From Nocardioides renjunii (GTDB lineage: Bacteria; Actinomycetota; Actinomycetes; Propionibacteriales; Nocardioidaceae), in the NCBI RefSeq assembly GCF_034661175.1, contig NZ_CP141058.1, positions 3,844,001 to 3,908,000 on the forward strand: a stretch of 64,000 nt of DNA. Direction: 5' to 3'. The position numbers and the translations under genes were made by a program. Below the pieces are notes generated by a model. That model was not told the DNA's origin, searched no databases, and was given only the letters and a program-made list of their open reading frames with translations. Shown here piece after piece: positions 50,821 through 61,376 of the stretch (position 1 is the stretch's first letter; each line of letters begins with the position of its first letter).

Positions 50821-51813
50821 ATGACCCGAGCCCCGCGCCCCGACTTCCTCGTCATCGGCGCCCCCAAGGCCGGCACCACCGCGCTGCACGCGGCGCTCGC
50901 CCAGCACCCGGACGTCTTCGTCACCGACCCCAAGGAGCCGAAGTACTGGCTCTGCGACGGCGCCCCTCCGCCGGCGTGGTGCGGGCCCGGCGACAAGCAC
51001 TCGCAGCAGGAGTGGATCTGGCGCGCCGACCGCTACTTCCGGCTGTTCGAGCCCGCCGCCGACCAGCAGGTGCGCGGCGAGAGCACGCCCTTCTACCTCT
51101 GGAGCCGCGGCGCCCACCGGCGCATCGCCGAGGACCTCCCCGAGGTGAGGCTCGTCGCCGTGGTCCGCGATCCCATCGACCGCGCCTACAGCAACTGGAT
51201 GCACCTCTGGTCCGACGGCCTCGAGCCCGTCTCGGACTTCGCCACCGCGCTCGAGCGCGAGGACGAGCGGGTCCGCGCGGGCTGGGCGCCGTTCTGGCGC
51301 TACCGCGAGCTCGGCCGCTACGGCGAGCAGCTCCAGCACCTCCACCGCTACGTCGACCCGCAGCGGATCCTGGTGGTCCGCTACCGCGACCTCGTCGACG
51401 AGCCGCGAGCGACGGTCGACCGGGTGAGCCGGTTCCTCGGCATCCGCGAGGGGCTCGTGGAGTCGATCCCGCGCGACAACTCGCGCGGGTTCGTCCCGCC
51501 GGGGTGGCGCCCCAAGGTCTTCGGGCCGGTCGTGCGGAGCGGCGCCCGCCTCGGCCAGTTCGCGCCGCCCCAGGTGTGGCGACGCCTCCACCCGCTGTCG
51601 ATCGGCCTGCTGAGCGACCACGCCGAGGCCGCCCGGCCGAGGCTCGACGCCGTGCACCGCCAGCGGCTGGTGGACACGTACGCCGACGACATCGGCCTGC
51701 TGAGCGAGCTCACCGGTCAGGACTTCGAGGACTGGCTCTCACCCGAGAGCCGCGGCTCCTACGCGGAGCGGGCCGGCAGCGCGACGGTGACGTCGATCAG
51801 CGCACGCAGGTGA
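50821..51813 (+). CDS. PAPS-dependent sulfotransferase
   Basis: 330 aa. The 5'-phosphosulfate loop is IGAPKAGTTALHAAL (Lys16), and the 3'-phosphate-binding motif RDPIDRAYSNWMH lies near residue 120. A typical Sulfotransfer_1/3 fold continues. It would transfer sulfate from PAPS to an unknown acceptor, perhaps a cell-surface lipid or glycan. ATG 50821 has GGAG 6-7 nt upstream. Its 3' end overlaps the convergent GH43-like gene by 17 nt. Confidence 0.87.
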   Translation: MTRAPRPDFLVIGAPKAGTTALHAALAQHPDVFVTDPKEPKYWLCDGAPPPAWCGPGDKHSQQEWIWRADRYFRLFEPAADQQVRGESTPFYLWSRGAHRRIAEDLPEVRLVAVVRDPIDRAYSNWMHLWSDGLEPVSDFATALEREDERVRAGWAPFWRYRELGRYGEQLQHLHRYVDPQRILVVRYRDLVDEPRATVDRVSRFLGIREGLVESIPRDNSRGFVPPGWRPKVFGPVVRSGARLGQFAPPQVWRRLHPLSIGLLSDHAEAARPRLDAVHRQRLVDTYADDIGLLSELTGQDFEDWLSPESRGSYAERAGSATVTSISARR

Positions 51814-52675
51814 CGAGGTCGTGCGCGCCGTCGTCGCGCGCGGCCTCGACGTAGTAGCGGACCCGGCCGTCCGGCAGCGGCACGGCGGTGGCGTAGCGGA
51901 AGGCCCCGTCGGAGTGCGGCGAGGCGATCGGCGGGTGGTCGAGGCGGGTCACGGCGGTCCCGTCCCAGGTCGCCACCCCGGTGGTCTCGAACCAGTTGGA
52001 CTCCGCGTCCGGGCGACCGTCGTAGAGCACCGTCCCGTCGGGCAGGACCGCGCTGACCCGTGCCCCGCGCGCGTCCCACTCACCGTCGCGGCCGGCCAGC
52101 ACCTCGCCGTGGTCCTCCCACGTGAGACCGTCGGGGCTGGTGAGCCGCCGGGTCGTCATGCGGTCCTCGTGGCCGGGCTCGTCGAGCGGGTGGCAGCACA
52201 GCCACATCTCGTAGCCGTCGTCGCCCACGGTGATGACCGGGTCCTTCACGCCGGTGTGCGCGTCACCCGCGTGCACCCGTCGGCGTACGCCGTCGGCGAG
52301 CGCCTCCACGGTGTCGGCCGTGAGGCTGTCGACCCACCAGTGCTTGGAGCCCGGCGTCGCGCACGAGAGGTAGAGCCGCCACCCGCCCTCGCGGAGCGGC
52401 ACGAGCACGGGGCGCTCGAACGACTCGGCACCGAACGCCTCCCGCGCCACCTCGGCGACGGGCTCGAAGGCGACGCCGTCGGTCGAGCGGGCCACCACGA
52501 CGGCGACGCCGCGGCCGTCGGTGAGCGGACGTCGCACGCGCCAGGTGAGCCAGAAGACTCCGTCGACCAGGACGGCGCTCGCCGCGCCGGCCCAGTTGCC
52601 GGCGCCGGGGCCCGGCGCGGGCACCACGACCTCGACGTCGTCGTAGGAGGGCAGGGTCGCGGTGGCCGTGGTCAT
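51797..52675 (-). CDS. Beta-propeller protein related to GH43/GH32 folds
   Basis: 292 aa without a signal peptide. Repeating blades are visible: WAGAASAVLVDGVFWLTWRV (parts AAASAVL-type core SAVLVDGVFWLTW), GVKDPVITVGDDGYEMWLCCHP (parts VKDPVITVGDDGYEMW), and LTWEDHGEVLAG. Asp residues at blade starts are positioned like those of family 43, but catalytic identity is not proven. ATG 52675 is the likely start. A short TAGTC-ACAAAC-type motif lies 11-22 nt upstream, shared with the sulfotransferase promoter region. Confidence 0.6.
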   Translation of the reverse strand: MTTATATLPSYDDVEVVVPAPGPGAGNWAGAASAVLVDGVFWLTWRVRRPLTDGRGVAVVVARSTDGVAFEPVAEVAREAFGAESFERPVLVPLREGGWRLYLSCATPGSKHWWVDSLTADTVEALADGVRRRVHAGDAHTGVKDPVITVGDDGYEMWLCCHPLDEPGHEDRMTTRRLTSPDGLTWEDHGEVLAGRDGEWDARGARVSAVLPDGTVLYDGRPDAESNWFETTGVATWDGTAVTRLDHPPIASPHSDGAFRYATAVPLPDGRVRYYVEAARDDGAHDLVTCVR

Positions 52676-52725
52676 GCGGACACGATAGTCGACAAACCCA
52701 GTCGAGTTTGGCGACCGCGCCGGGC

Positions 52726-52995
52726 TCAGCCGGTCACGTCGAACGAGGCCGCGCCCGTGGGCGTCGCCGCGCGCACGGCGACGTCGCCGACCTTCGCCGT
52801 CGAGGGGCCGGAGGCGCACCAGGCCACCAGCGCGTCCACGGCATCGTCCTCGCCCTCCGCGTGCAGCAGCACCGAGCCGTCGGGCTCGTTGCGGACCCAC
52901 CCGGCGACGCCGAGCGAGCGGGCCTGCTCCTGCGTGTACCACCGGAACGAGACGCCCTGGACCAGTCCGGTCACCCGCGCCTGGATCGCCTTCAT
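52726..52995 (-). CDS. acyP: Acylphosphatase
   Basis: 89 aa, a full-length acylphosphatase. Catalytic Arg18 (VQGVSFRWYTQEQA) and Asn36 (GWVRNEPDGSV) are intact. It hydrolyses carboxyl-phosphate bonds of small acyl phosphates in the cytosol. The ATG at 52995 precedes MKAIQARVTG, the usual start. Divergent from the MFS gene at 53076. Confidence 0.93.
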   Translation of the reverse strand: MKAIQARVTGLVQGVSFRWYTQEQARSLGVAGWVRNEPDGSVLLHAEGEDDAVDALVAWCASGPSTAKVGDVAVRAATPTGAASFDVTG

Positions 52996-53075
52996 GCCCC
53001 CATCATGCGACCTTCGACGAACGTTTCCCGGACCACGGTCCGAGCGCCGTGGGGCCCGGTGGCAGGCTGGCGACG

Positions 53076-54530
53076 ATGACCCAGCGCGAGCAGGCGGACG
53101 GCGCCGCCACCGACGAGCCGGCGTACGAGCCGGACCCACGCCGCTGGCGGGTGCTCGCGGTGTCCCTCGTGGTGGGCTTCATGTCGCTGCTCGACGTCAC
53201 CATCGTCAACGTCGCGGTCCCCTCCATCCGCGAGAGCCTCGAGACGTCCGCGGCCACCATCCAGTGGGTCGTCTCCGGCTACGCCCTGGCGTTCGGCATG
53301 ACCCTCGTCGCGGGCGGGCGGCTCGGTGACGCGCACGGGCGACGCCGGATGATGACGATCGGCCTGATCGGCTTCATCGTCTCGAGCGCCGCCGTCGGGC
53401 TGGCCCCCAACGCGGCGGCCATCGTCATGGCCCGGCTGGCGCAGGGCGCCAGCGCCGGCCTCCTGACGCCGCAGAACTCGGGCCTCATCCAGCAGCTGTT
53501 CCGCGGCGAGGAGCGCGGCCGCGCCTTTGGGATGTTCGGCTTCACCGTCGCGGTGGCCTCGGCGACGGGGCCGTTGATCGGCGGAGCGCTGATCGGCCTG
53601 CTCGGCGAGGAGAACGGCTGGCGGTCGCTCTTCCTCATCAACGTCCCGATCGGTCTGGTGGCGCTGGTGCTGATCCGGCGACTCGTGCCGGACAACGACG
53701 CCGGGACCGCGGGCACCGACGCGACCGAGCGCGACACCCGTGTCGACCTGCCGGGCGCCCTGCTGCTCGGCCTCACCGTCCTGTCGGTGCTCTACCCGCT
53801 GATCAGCCTGGAGGCCGGGGCCGGCCTGCCGCTGCTGCTCCTGCTCGCCTTCCCGCCCCTGGCCTGGGCCTTCGTGCGCTGGGAGGTGCGCACCGTGCGC
53901 CTCGAACGGCCGCCGCTGCTGGACGTGTCGCTGCTGCGCGGCCTGCCCGGCTACGCCAACGGCCTGCTGGTCGGGACGCTCTACTTCACCGGGTTCACCG
54001 GCATCTTCCTCGTGCTCTCGGTGCACCTCCAGGACGGCGAGGGCTTCTCGCCGCTGCAGGCCGCGCTGCTGATGACGCCGTTCGCGGTCGGCGCGGCGAC
54101 CACCTCGCCGCTCGCGGGCCGGCTCGTCGGGCGCATCGGGCGCCGGATCACGCTGCTGGCGCTGTCGGTGATGATGACCGGCACGGCCCTCGCGGCCTGG
54201 CTGGTCACGTCACCGTCCGACTCGCTGTGGTGGACCCTCGCCCCCGCGATGTTCCTCGCCGGCGTGGGCGGTGGCGGGGTGATCTCGCCCAACTTCACGC
54301 TCACCCTCGCCGAGGTGCCGCCCCGGATGGGCGGCGCCGCGGGCGGGGCGCTGCAGACCGGCCAGCGCATCGGGTCCGCGCTGGGGGCGGCCCTGCTGAT
54401 GACCGTCTACCAGGCCGTCAGCTCGGTCGCGTCGGCGCCGGTCGCCGCGCGCTCGGCCCTGCTCGCCGCGCTCGCCGTGCTCGCGGTCGCCCTCGCTGCC
54501 GCCGTACGGTCCTGGCGGCTCGGGGACTGA
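53076..54530 (+). CDS. MFS transporter, DHA2 (EmrB/QacA) family
   Basis: 484 aa with 14 predicted helices. Motif D1 LLDVTIVNVAVPSI, motif A GRLGDAHGRRRMM and motif C ASATGPLIGGALIGLL identify the drug/proton antiporter-2 family, which exports amphipathic drugs or dyes. The N-terminal about 28 residues are a charged cytosolic tail. ATG 53076 is preferred over ATG 53049 by conservation of the following MTQREQ region start. There is no adjacent TetR regulator; acyP lies divergently 80 nt away. Confidence 0.87.
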   Translation: MTQREQADGAATDEPAYEPDPRRWRVLAVSLVVGFMSLLDVTIVNVAVPSIRESLETSAATIQWVVSGYALAFGMTLVAGGRLGDAHGRRRMMTIGLIGFIVSSAAVGLAPNAAAIVMARLAQGASAGLLTPQNSGLIQQLFRGEERGRAFGMFGFTVAVASATGPLIGGALIGLLGEENGWRSLFLINVPIGLVALVLIRRLVPDNDAGTAGTDATERDTRVDLPGALLLGLTVLSVLYPLISLEAGAGLPLLLLLAFPPLAWAFVRWEVRTVRLERPPLLDVSLLRGLPGYANGLLVGTLYFTGFTGIFLVLSVHLQDGEGFSPLQAALLMTPFAVGAATTSPLAGRLVGRIGRRITLLALSVMMTGTALAAWLVTSPSDSLWWTLAPAMFLAGVGGGGVISPNFTLTLAEVPPRMGGAAGGALQTGQRIGSALGAALLMTVYQAVSSVASAPVAARSALLAALAVLAVALAAAVRSWRLGD

Positions 54531-54555
54531 CCGCAGCCGGGCCGGAGAGCCTGGG

Positions 54556-55983
54556 TCAGAGGATCGCGCCCGGGACGTACGCCGCCGCGTCGGGGTGGCG
54601 GGCCGCGAGGGCCTCGACCCGGGCGACGACCGCACGGGTCTGGGCCACCGCGGCGCCGGTGAACTCGATCGGGTCGGCGACGAGTGCCTCGATCTGGTCG
54701 CGGGTCAGCCCCAGCCGCTCGTCGGCGGCGAGCTTGGCGAAGACGTCGTTGTCGGCCTGGCCGCCGCGCATCGCGAGTGCGGTGCCGACGGCCGCCTCCT
54801 TGATCGCCTCGTGGGCGGCCTCGCGGCCGACCCCGTTGCGGACCGCGGCCATCAGCACCTTGGTGGTGGTGAGGAAGGGCAGGTAGCGGTCCAGCTCGCG
54901 CTGGATGACGGCCGGGAAGGCGCCGAACTCGTCGAGCACGGTGAGGAAGGTCTGGAAGAGCCCGTCGGTGGCGAAGAACGCGTCGGGCAGGGCGACCCGG
55001 CGCACGACGGAGTCGGAGACGTCGCCCTCGTTCCACTGGTCGCCGGCGAGCTCGCTGACCATGGAGAGGTGGCCGCGCAGGACGACCGTGAGCCCGTTGA
55101 CCCGCTCGCACGAGCGGCTGTTCATCTTGTGCGGCATCGCCGAGGAGCCGACCTGGCCCTCCTTGAACCCCTCCGTCACCAGCTCGTTGCCGGCCATCAG
55201 CCGGACGGTGGTGGCGAGGTTCGAGGGGGCGCTGACCAGCTGGACCAGCGCGGACACGACGTCGAGGTCGAGGGAGCGGGGGTAGACCTGGCCGACGCTG
55301 GTGAGGACCTCGTCGAAGCCGAGGTGGGCGGCCACGCGCTGCTCGAGGTCGTCGAGCTTGTCGGCGTCGCCGTCGAGCAGGTCGAGCATGTCCTGGGCGG
55401 TGCCCATCGGCCCCTTGATGCCGCGCAGCGGGTAGCGGGCGAGCAGCTCCTCGACCCGCTGCACCGCGATGAGCATCTCGTCGGCGACCGTGGCGAAGCG
55501 CTTGCCGAGGGTGGTCGCCTGGGCGGCGACGTTGTGCGAGCGACCGGCCATCACGGTGGTCTCGTGCTCGGCGGCGAGCCGGCCGAGGCGGACCAGCGCG
55601 GCGACCGCGCGGTCGCGGACCACCTCGAGCGAGCGGCGTACCTGCAGCTGCTCGACGTTCTCGGTGAGGTCGCGCGAGGTCATGCCCTTGTGGACGTGCT
55701 CGTGGCCGGCGAGCGCGGAGAACTCCTCGATCCGCGCCTTCACGTCGTGGCGGGTGACCCGCTCGCGCGCGGCGATGGAGTCGAGGTCGACCTGCTCAAG
55801 GACCGCCTCGTAGGCCTCGACGACCCCGTCGGGCACGTCGATGCCGAGGTCGCGCTGCGCCTTGAGCACCGCGACCCAGAGCTGCCGCTCGAGGACGATC
55901 TTGTGCTCGGGCGACCAGATCCGGGCGAGGTCGGCGCCGGCGTAGCGGGTGGCCAGCACGTTGGGGACGGTGGGGACGCTCAC
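54556..55983 (-). CDS. purB: Adenylosuccinate lyase
   Basis: 475 aa of the fumarase/aspartase superfamily. The signature GSSAMPHKMNSRSCERVNGL (20 residues) is complete, and HEHVHKGMTSRDLTEN gives the catalytic His region. It removes fumarate from SAICAR and from adenylosuccinate, so it serves both IMP and AMP synthesis. GTG 55983 overlaps the DUF402 stop by 4 nt. Last gene of a purA-purD-DUF402-purB operon. Confidence 0.94.
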   Translation of the reverse strand: MSVPTVPNVLATRYAGADLARIWSPEHKIVLERQLWVAVLKAQRDLGIDVPDGVVEAYEAVLEQVDLDSIAARERVTRHDVKARIEEFSALAGHEHVHKGMTSRDLTENVEQLQVRRSLEVVRDRAVAALVRLGRLAAEHETTVMAGRSHNVAAQATTLGKRFATVADEMLIAVQRVEELLARYPLRGIKGPMGTAQDMLDLLDGDADKLDDLEQRVAAHLGFDEVLTSVGQVYPRSLDLDVVSALVQLVSAPSNLATTVRLMAGNELVTEGFKEGQVGSSAMPHKMNSRSCERVNGLTVVLRGHLSMVSELAGDQWNEGDVSDSVVRRVALPDAFFATDGLFQTFLTVLDEFGAFPAVIQRELDRYLPFLTTTKVLMAAVRNGVGREAAHEAIKEAAVGTALAMRGGQADNDVFAKLAADERLGLTRDQIEALVADPIEFTGAAVAQTRAVVARVEALAARHPDAAAYVPGAIL

Positions 55984-56546
55984 GGCGCGATCCTCCCATC
56001 CGCGGGGGACCAGTCGTCCCACGGCGCCCACCAGCGGTCGTCGCGGTCGAGCAGGTCGGCGACCTCGCCCGCCGCGGTCAGCACCCCGAGCAGCTCGTCG
56101 TGGGTGATCCGGCCGTTGGCGAGCGTGGGCGCGAGGTCCTGCACGTCCTTCCACCGCCACGCGCCCTCGCGCGGGATGACGATGTCGAGCTGGAGGTCGT
56201 TGACGTCGATCCCGTCGGCGCCCCGGACGTAGGGCGTCTCGAAGTTGACGTAGGCCGACCGGAAGCCGGTGTCGTCGAAGAACCGCCACACGGAGTACCA
56301 GTCACCGACGCGGCGCAGCTTGAGCACCGTGGTGCCCTGCCAGGCGTCGAGGTGGCCCCACGGGTGCGGGAACGGGTGCTCGGGGAACGTCAGGGCCGTG
56401 CCGTCGCGCTGCAGGGTGGCCAGCACCCCACCCTCGGCCGGGTCGTCGGAGACGGCCGTCTCGGTCCACGACGCCCACTCCGCGCCGTGCAGCACCTCGC
56501 GCACGCGCACGTCGGCGCCCGGGTCGAACCGTGGCTGCTCAGCCAC
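55980..56546 (-). CDS. DUF402 family protein
   Basis: 188 aa. WYSVWRFFDDTGFRSAYVNFETPYVRG (parts YSVWRFFDDTG and SAYVNFETPY), DVNDLQLDIVI, and WKDVQDLAPTLANGRIT match DUF402, a fold found in nucleoside-phosphate hydrolases of the FomD/DUF402 type. A phosphatase-like role on nucleotides is possible given its place between purD and purB, but unproven. Its GTG start lies 8 nt inside the end of purD. Confidence 0.83.
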   Translation of the reverse strand: MAEQPRFDPGADVRVREVLHGAEWASWTETAVSDDPAEGGVLATLQRDGTALTFPEHPFPHPWGHLDAWQGTTVLKLRRVGDWYSVWRFFDDTGFRSAYVNFETPYVRGADGIDVNDLQLDIVIPREGAWRWKDVQDLAPTLANGRITHDELLGVLTAAGEVADLLDRDDRWWAPWDDWSPADGRIAP

Positions 56547-57803
56547 GGGACAGGGCGCCCTCGACGACGCCGAGCGGCTCGGCGGCGATGTCGCGCCGCC
56601 ACTGGGCGCCGGGGAAGCTGATGGTCCTGATGCCCTCGTACGCCTTGGCGCGGGCGTCGGCGACGTCCGCCCCGGTCGCGCGGACGGCGAGCACCCGCCC
56701 GCCCGCGGTCACCAGCCCGGCGTCGGTGCGCGCGGTGCCGGCGTGGATGACGTCGACGTCGGTCTCGACCGTGAGGGTCTCGGTGCCGACGACGACGTCG
56801 CCGGTGCTGGAGCCCTCGGGATAGCCGGCGCTGGCCATCACCACGGAGACGGCGGCACCGGCCGCGAAGGTCGGCTGGGGGGCGGTCGACAGGTCTCCGT
56901 CGGCGGCCGCCCTGAGCAGCGCGCCCAGCGGCGAGGTGAGCAGCGCCAGGACCGGCTGCACGTCGGGGTCGCCGAAGCGGCAGTTGAACTCGATGACCTG
57001 GGGGCCGCTCGCGGTCAGCGCGAGCCCGACGTAGAGGCAGCCCACGAAGGGGGAGCCGAGGCGGCGCATCTCGGCGAGGGTCGGTGCGACCACGTCGGCC
57101 ATGACCGTCTCGACGGTGCCCGCGGGAAGCCACGGGAGCGGCGAGTAGGAGCCCATCCCGCCCGTGTTGGGGCCCCGGCCACCGTCGAAGACGCGCTTGA
57201 AGTCCTGGGCCGGGAGCAGCGGGCGCCCCTGCGTGCCGTCGCAGACCACGAACAGCGAGAACTCGGGCCCGTCGAGGAACTCCTCGACGACGACTCGCGC
57301 GCAGCCCGCGGCGTGGGCCAGCGCCTCGTCGCGGTCGCTCGTCACGACCACGCCCTTGCCGGCGGCGAGGGCGTCGTCCTTGACGACGTACGGGGCGCCG
57401 AAGGCGTCGAGCGCCGCGGCCACCTCCTCCGGCGACGTGCAGGTGCGTGAGCCGGCCGTGGGCACGCCCGCGGCGGCCATCACCCGCTTGGAGAAGTCCT
57501 TCGAGCCCTCGAGGCGGGCGGCGTCGCCCGACGGGCCGAAGACCGCGATCCCGGCGGCGCGTACGGCGTCCGCGACGCCGGCGACGAGCGGAGCCTCGGG
57601 ACCTATGACCACGAGGTCCGCGCCGATCGAGGTGGCCAGCGCCGCGACGGCCGGCCCGTCCATCGGGTCCACCGCGTGGAGGGTGGCGACCTCGCCGATC
57701 CCCGGGTTGCCGGGGGCGGCGTGCACCTCGGTCACCGCCGGGTCGCGCGACAGCGCGAGGGCGAGGGCGTGCTCGCGTCCGCCGGTGCCGACGACGAGCG
57801 TCC

Positions 57804-57807
<4 letters not shown>
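56539..57807 (-). CDS. purD: Phosphoribosylamine-glycine ligase (GAR synthetase)
   Basis: 422 aa ATP-grasp enzyme. [18 protein letters not shown] N-terminus ([16 protein letters not shown]), the ATP-grasp stretch [11 protein letters not shown], and [20 protein letters not shown] (20 residues; metal/ATP site), followed by the C-terminal domain. It joins glycine to phosphoribosylamine (step 2). GTG 57807 overlaps the purA stop (GTGA), and its own stop overlaps the DUF402 gene by 8 nt. Confidence 0.94.
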
Positions 57808-59087
<1,280 letters not shown>

Positions 59088-59158
59088 CTCAGCCCTCCTC
59101 AAGTCACGTCAGCAGATTGGTGAGCAGTCGGTCAGCATGGTGCGGGTGTGTGAAATGG

Positions 59159-59192
59159 CAAGTGCCCCGGGCACAAGGCGCCGGGGCTCTTG
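59159..59192. promoter_or_regulatory. 12-bp-arm hairpin between purA and the lipid kinase gene
   Basis: CAAGTGCCCCGG (59159-59170) pairs with CCGGGGCTCTTG (59181-59192), one mismatch, 10-nt loop. It lies between divergent genes, so it would be in the 5' leader of purA or of the lipid kinase gene, or be a terminator-like barrier. Confidence 0.4.
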
Positions 59193-59271
59193 CGGCGCCA
59201 CGCTACCGCACCTCGGGGACCGCGCCGTGCGGGTGGACTGCGGCCCGCCGACGGTGGGCTAGTGTCCGGCC

Positions 59272-60183
59272 GTGCGTTCGCTTCTCGTGATCACCAATGC
59301 CGAGGCCGGTACCTCCGACGAGGAGCGCCTGGCCTCGGCCCTCGACGTGCTTCGCGAGAAGGCGTCGGTGGAGGTCGCGAGGACGACCAACCCGGGTGAG
59401 CTCGACGGCGTGCTGCACCGGGCCGGCGGACGTACGGTCGTGGTGGCGGGCGGCGACGGCAGCATGCACGCCGTCGTGACCGCCCTGCACCGGCGCCACG
59501 AGCTCGCCGAGGCGACGCTCGCGCTGCTGCCGATGGGCACCGGCAACGACTTCGCCCGCGGCAACGACATCCCGCTCGACATCGAGCAGGCCGCCCGGCT
59601 GGTGCTGTCCGGTCGCCCGCGACCGGTCGACCTCATCATTGACGAGACCGGCAGCGTGGTGGTCAACAACGTCCACGTGGGCGTCGGGGCGCAGGCCAGC
59701 CGCAAGGGCGCCAAGTGGAAGGGCCGTCTCGGCGCGGTCGGCGTCGGCAAGGTCAACCTCGGCAAGCTCGGCTACCCCATCGGCACGCTCCTGTCGGCCT
59801 TCCACCCGCCGAGCTGGCGGCTGCGCGTGGAGCTCGACGGCACGGTCGTCAACGACGTCGACCGCCCGGTGCTGATGGTCGCGATCGGCAACGGGAGCAA
59901 TGTCGGCGGCGGCACGGAGCTCAACCCGGACGCCGACACCGAGGACGGCCTGCTCGACGTGATGATCAGCCGCTCCGTCGAGCCGCTCGCCAAGCTCGGC
60001 TACGTCGCCCGGCTGCGCAAGGGCGAGCACGACGAGCGCGACGACGTCGTCACGCTGCGCGGGAGGTCGGTCAAGGTCAGCGGCGACGAGTTCTGGCTGT
60101 CCGCGGACGGCGAGATCTCCGGACCCGAGCGCAGCCGGAGCTGGCGCCTGGAGTCGGCGGCGTACTCCATGATCCTGCCCTGA
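59272..60183 (+). CDS. Diacylglycerol kinase family lipid kinase
   Basis: 303 aa. The catalytic signature VVVAGGDGSMHAVVTAL and the nucleotide loop LPMGTGNDFARG are complete. The C-terminal beta-sandwich contains LNPDADTEDGLLDVMI and DEFWLSADGE, matching YegS/BmrU-type kinases. It would phosphorylate diacylglycerol or a related lipid at the membrane. GTG 59272 opens the conserved MRSLLVITNAEAG block; no ATG alternative is nearby. Confidence 0.9.
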   Translation: MRSLLVITNAEAGTSDEERLASALDVLREKASVEVARTTNPGELDGVLHRAGGRTVVVAGGDGSMHAVVTALHRRHELAEATLALLPMGTGNDFARGNDIPLDIEQAARLVLSGRPRPVDLIIDETGSVVVNNVHVGVGAQASRKGAKWKGRLGAVGVGKVNLGKLGYPIGTLLSAFHPPSWRLRVELDGTVVNDVDRPVLMVAIGNGSNVGGGTELNPDADTEDGLLDVMISRSVEPLAKLGYVARLRKGEHDERDDVVTLRGRSVKVSGDEFWLSADGEISGPERSRSWRLESAAYSMILP

Positions 60184-60199
60184 CGCGCTCCGCGAGCCG

Positions 60200-61189
60200 T
60201 CAGAGCCAGCCGCGGCGCACGGCCTCCACACCGGCCTGGAAGCGGGTCTCGACGCCGAGCTCGGTCATCAGCCCGGCCACCCGGCGACGGACCGTGCGCA
60301 GCCCGATGCCGAGCTTGCGCGCGATGACCTCGTCGGTGGCACCGGCCATGAGCTGCTCGAGGAGGAACTGCCGCTCGTCGGGACGGCCCCGGCCCGCCTC
60401 GAGCTCCGGCACGGGGGCGGCCCGCGACCAGAGCAGCTCGAACCACAGGGTGAGCGCGGCGACGATCGAGCGCTGGCGCACGTGCACGCGCGGCTCGTCG
60501 GAGAAGCCCAGCGGCTCGGGCAGCACCGCGTGGGCGTCGCCGAAGATGAACATGCGCGTCGAGACCTCCGACATCACCCGCACCTGCTCGCCGAGGCGGG
60601 CGCGCGTGCGCAGCGCCTCGGGCGCCTCGTCGAGGGCGCGGACCGGGTAGATCGCCCGGGACCGCCGCCCGGTCGCCATCGCCTCGGCCAGCACCTCGCT
60701 CACCCGCGACTCCCGGGGCATGGCCCACGCGTCGGGGCGCAGCCACAGCATGTCGCCGCGGCTCGTCCGGATCATCAGCTGCAGCAGCTCGAGCGGGTTG
60801 CCGCCCGAGCTGAGCTCGCCGTCGAGCGGGTGCACGTCGGTGAGGTCGCCCTCGTCGGGGCGGGTGGCCGCTGCGACCAGGTGCGGCATCGCCGCGGCGA
60901 GCTCGCCGAGACGGGCGGCCGACAGCGCGGCCTGCCGCGACTCCTGCTGCACCAGCGCGGAGAGGGCCTCGGCGAGGGGCGGCACCACGATGCGGTCGCC
61001 GGTGAAGGTGACCAGCCCGAGCTGCTGCAGCGGTGCCAGGGCGCGCAGCAGCTGGGCGGGCGGCTGCTGCACCAGGCGGGCGGCGCCGGCGACGGTGTGG
61101 CCCGACACGGGGACCAGGCGGAAGTAGAGCTGCTCGGCCCGCCGGTCGAGGCCGAGGGCCGCCAGCACCGAGGACGGGTCGCGAGCCAT
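60200..61189 (-). CDS. LuxR-type regulator with a TrmB-like N-terminal domain
   Basis: 329 aa. The N-terminal region (about 1-75: AEQLYFRLVPVSGHTVAGAARLV..., LLRALAPLQQLGLVTFTGDR) resembles a TrmB winged helix. The middle is a sensor-like domain. The C-terminal LuxR HTH is QFLLEQLMAGATDEVIARKLGIGLRTVRRRVAGL (parts LMAGATDEVIARKLGI and LRTVRRRVAGLMTELG). This architecture is common in Nocardioides-like genomes; targets unknown. An inverted repeat lies 12-26 nt before its ATG. Confidence 0.78.
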   Translation of the reverse strand: MARDPSSVLAALGLDRRAEQLYFRLVPVSGHTVAGAARLVQQPPAQLLRALAPLQQLGLVTFTGDRIVVPPLAEALSALVQQESRQAALSAARLGELAAAMPHLVAAATRPDEGDLTDVHPLDGELSSGGNPLELLQLMIRTSRGDMLWLRPDAWAMPRESRVSEVLAEAMATGRRSRAIYPVRALDEAPEALRTRARLGEQVRVMSEVSTRMFIFGDAHAVLPEPLGFSDEPRVHVRQRSIVAALTLWFELLWSRAAPVPELEAGRGRPDERQFLLEQLMAGATDEVIARKLGIGLRTVRRRVAGLMTELGVETRFQAGVEAVRRGWL

Positions 61190-61200
61190 GCTGGCAGTTT

Positions 61201-61215
61201 AGTGCCATCGGCACT
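61201..61215 (-). promoter_or_regulatory. Inverted repeat upstream of the LuxR-type regulator
   Basis: AGTGCC-ATC-GGCACT, with a further overlapping TGGCA/TGCCA pair (61192-61207). It lies directly in front of the regulator start and could be an autoregulatory site. Confidence 0.4.
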
Positions 61216-61376
61216 CGCGACCTAGGTGGCAGGGACCGGCCACTCCATACTGGGGCCGCCGAGTCGCGTACGGGGGTGTGCGGCAAGGCCTGCTCCGACG
61301 GAGCACAGCGTCGGAGTCGCCACGGGGGACGACTCCGGCGCTCCCCTGTCGGCGTCTCACCGATAGCCTTGCGGCC

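Noticed and set aside
59088..59271. A purine riboswitch upstream of purA
   Set aside because: The hairpin has no three-way junction or conserved loop sequences expected for a purine aptamer.
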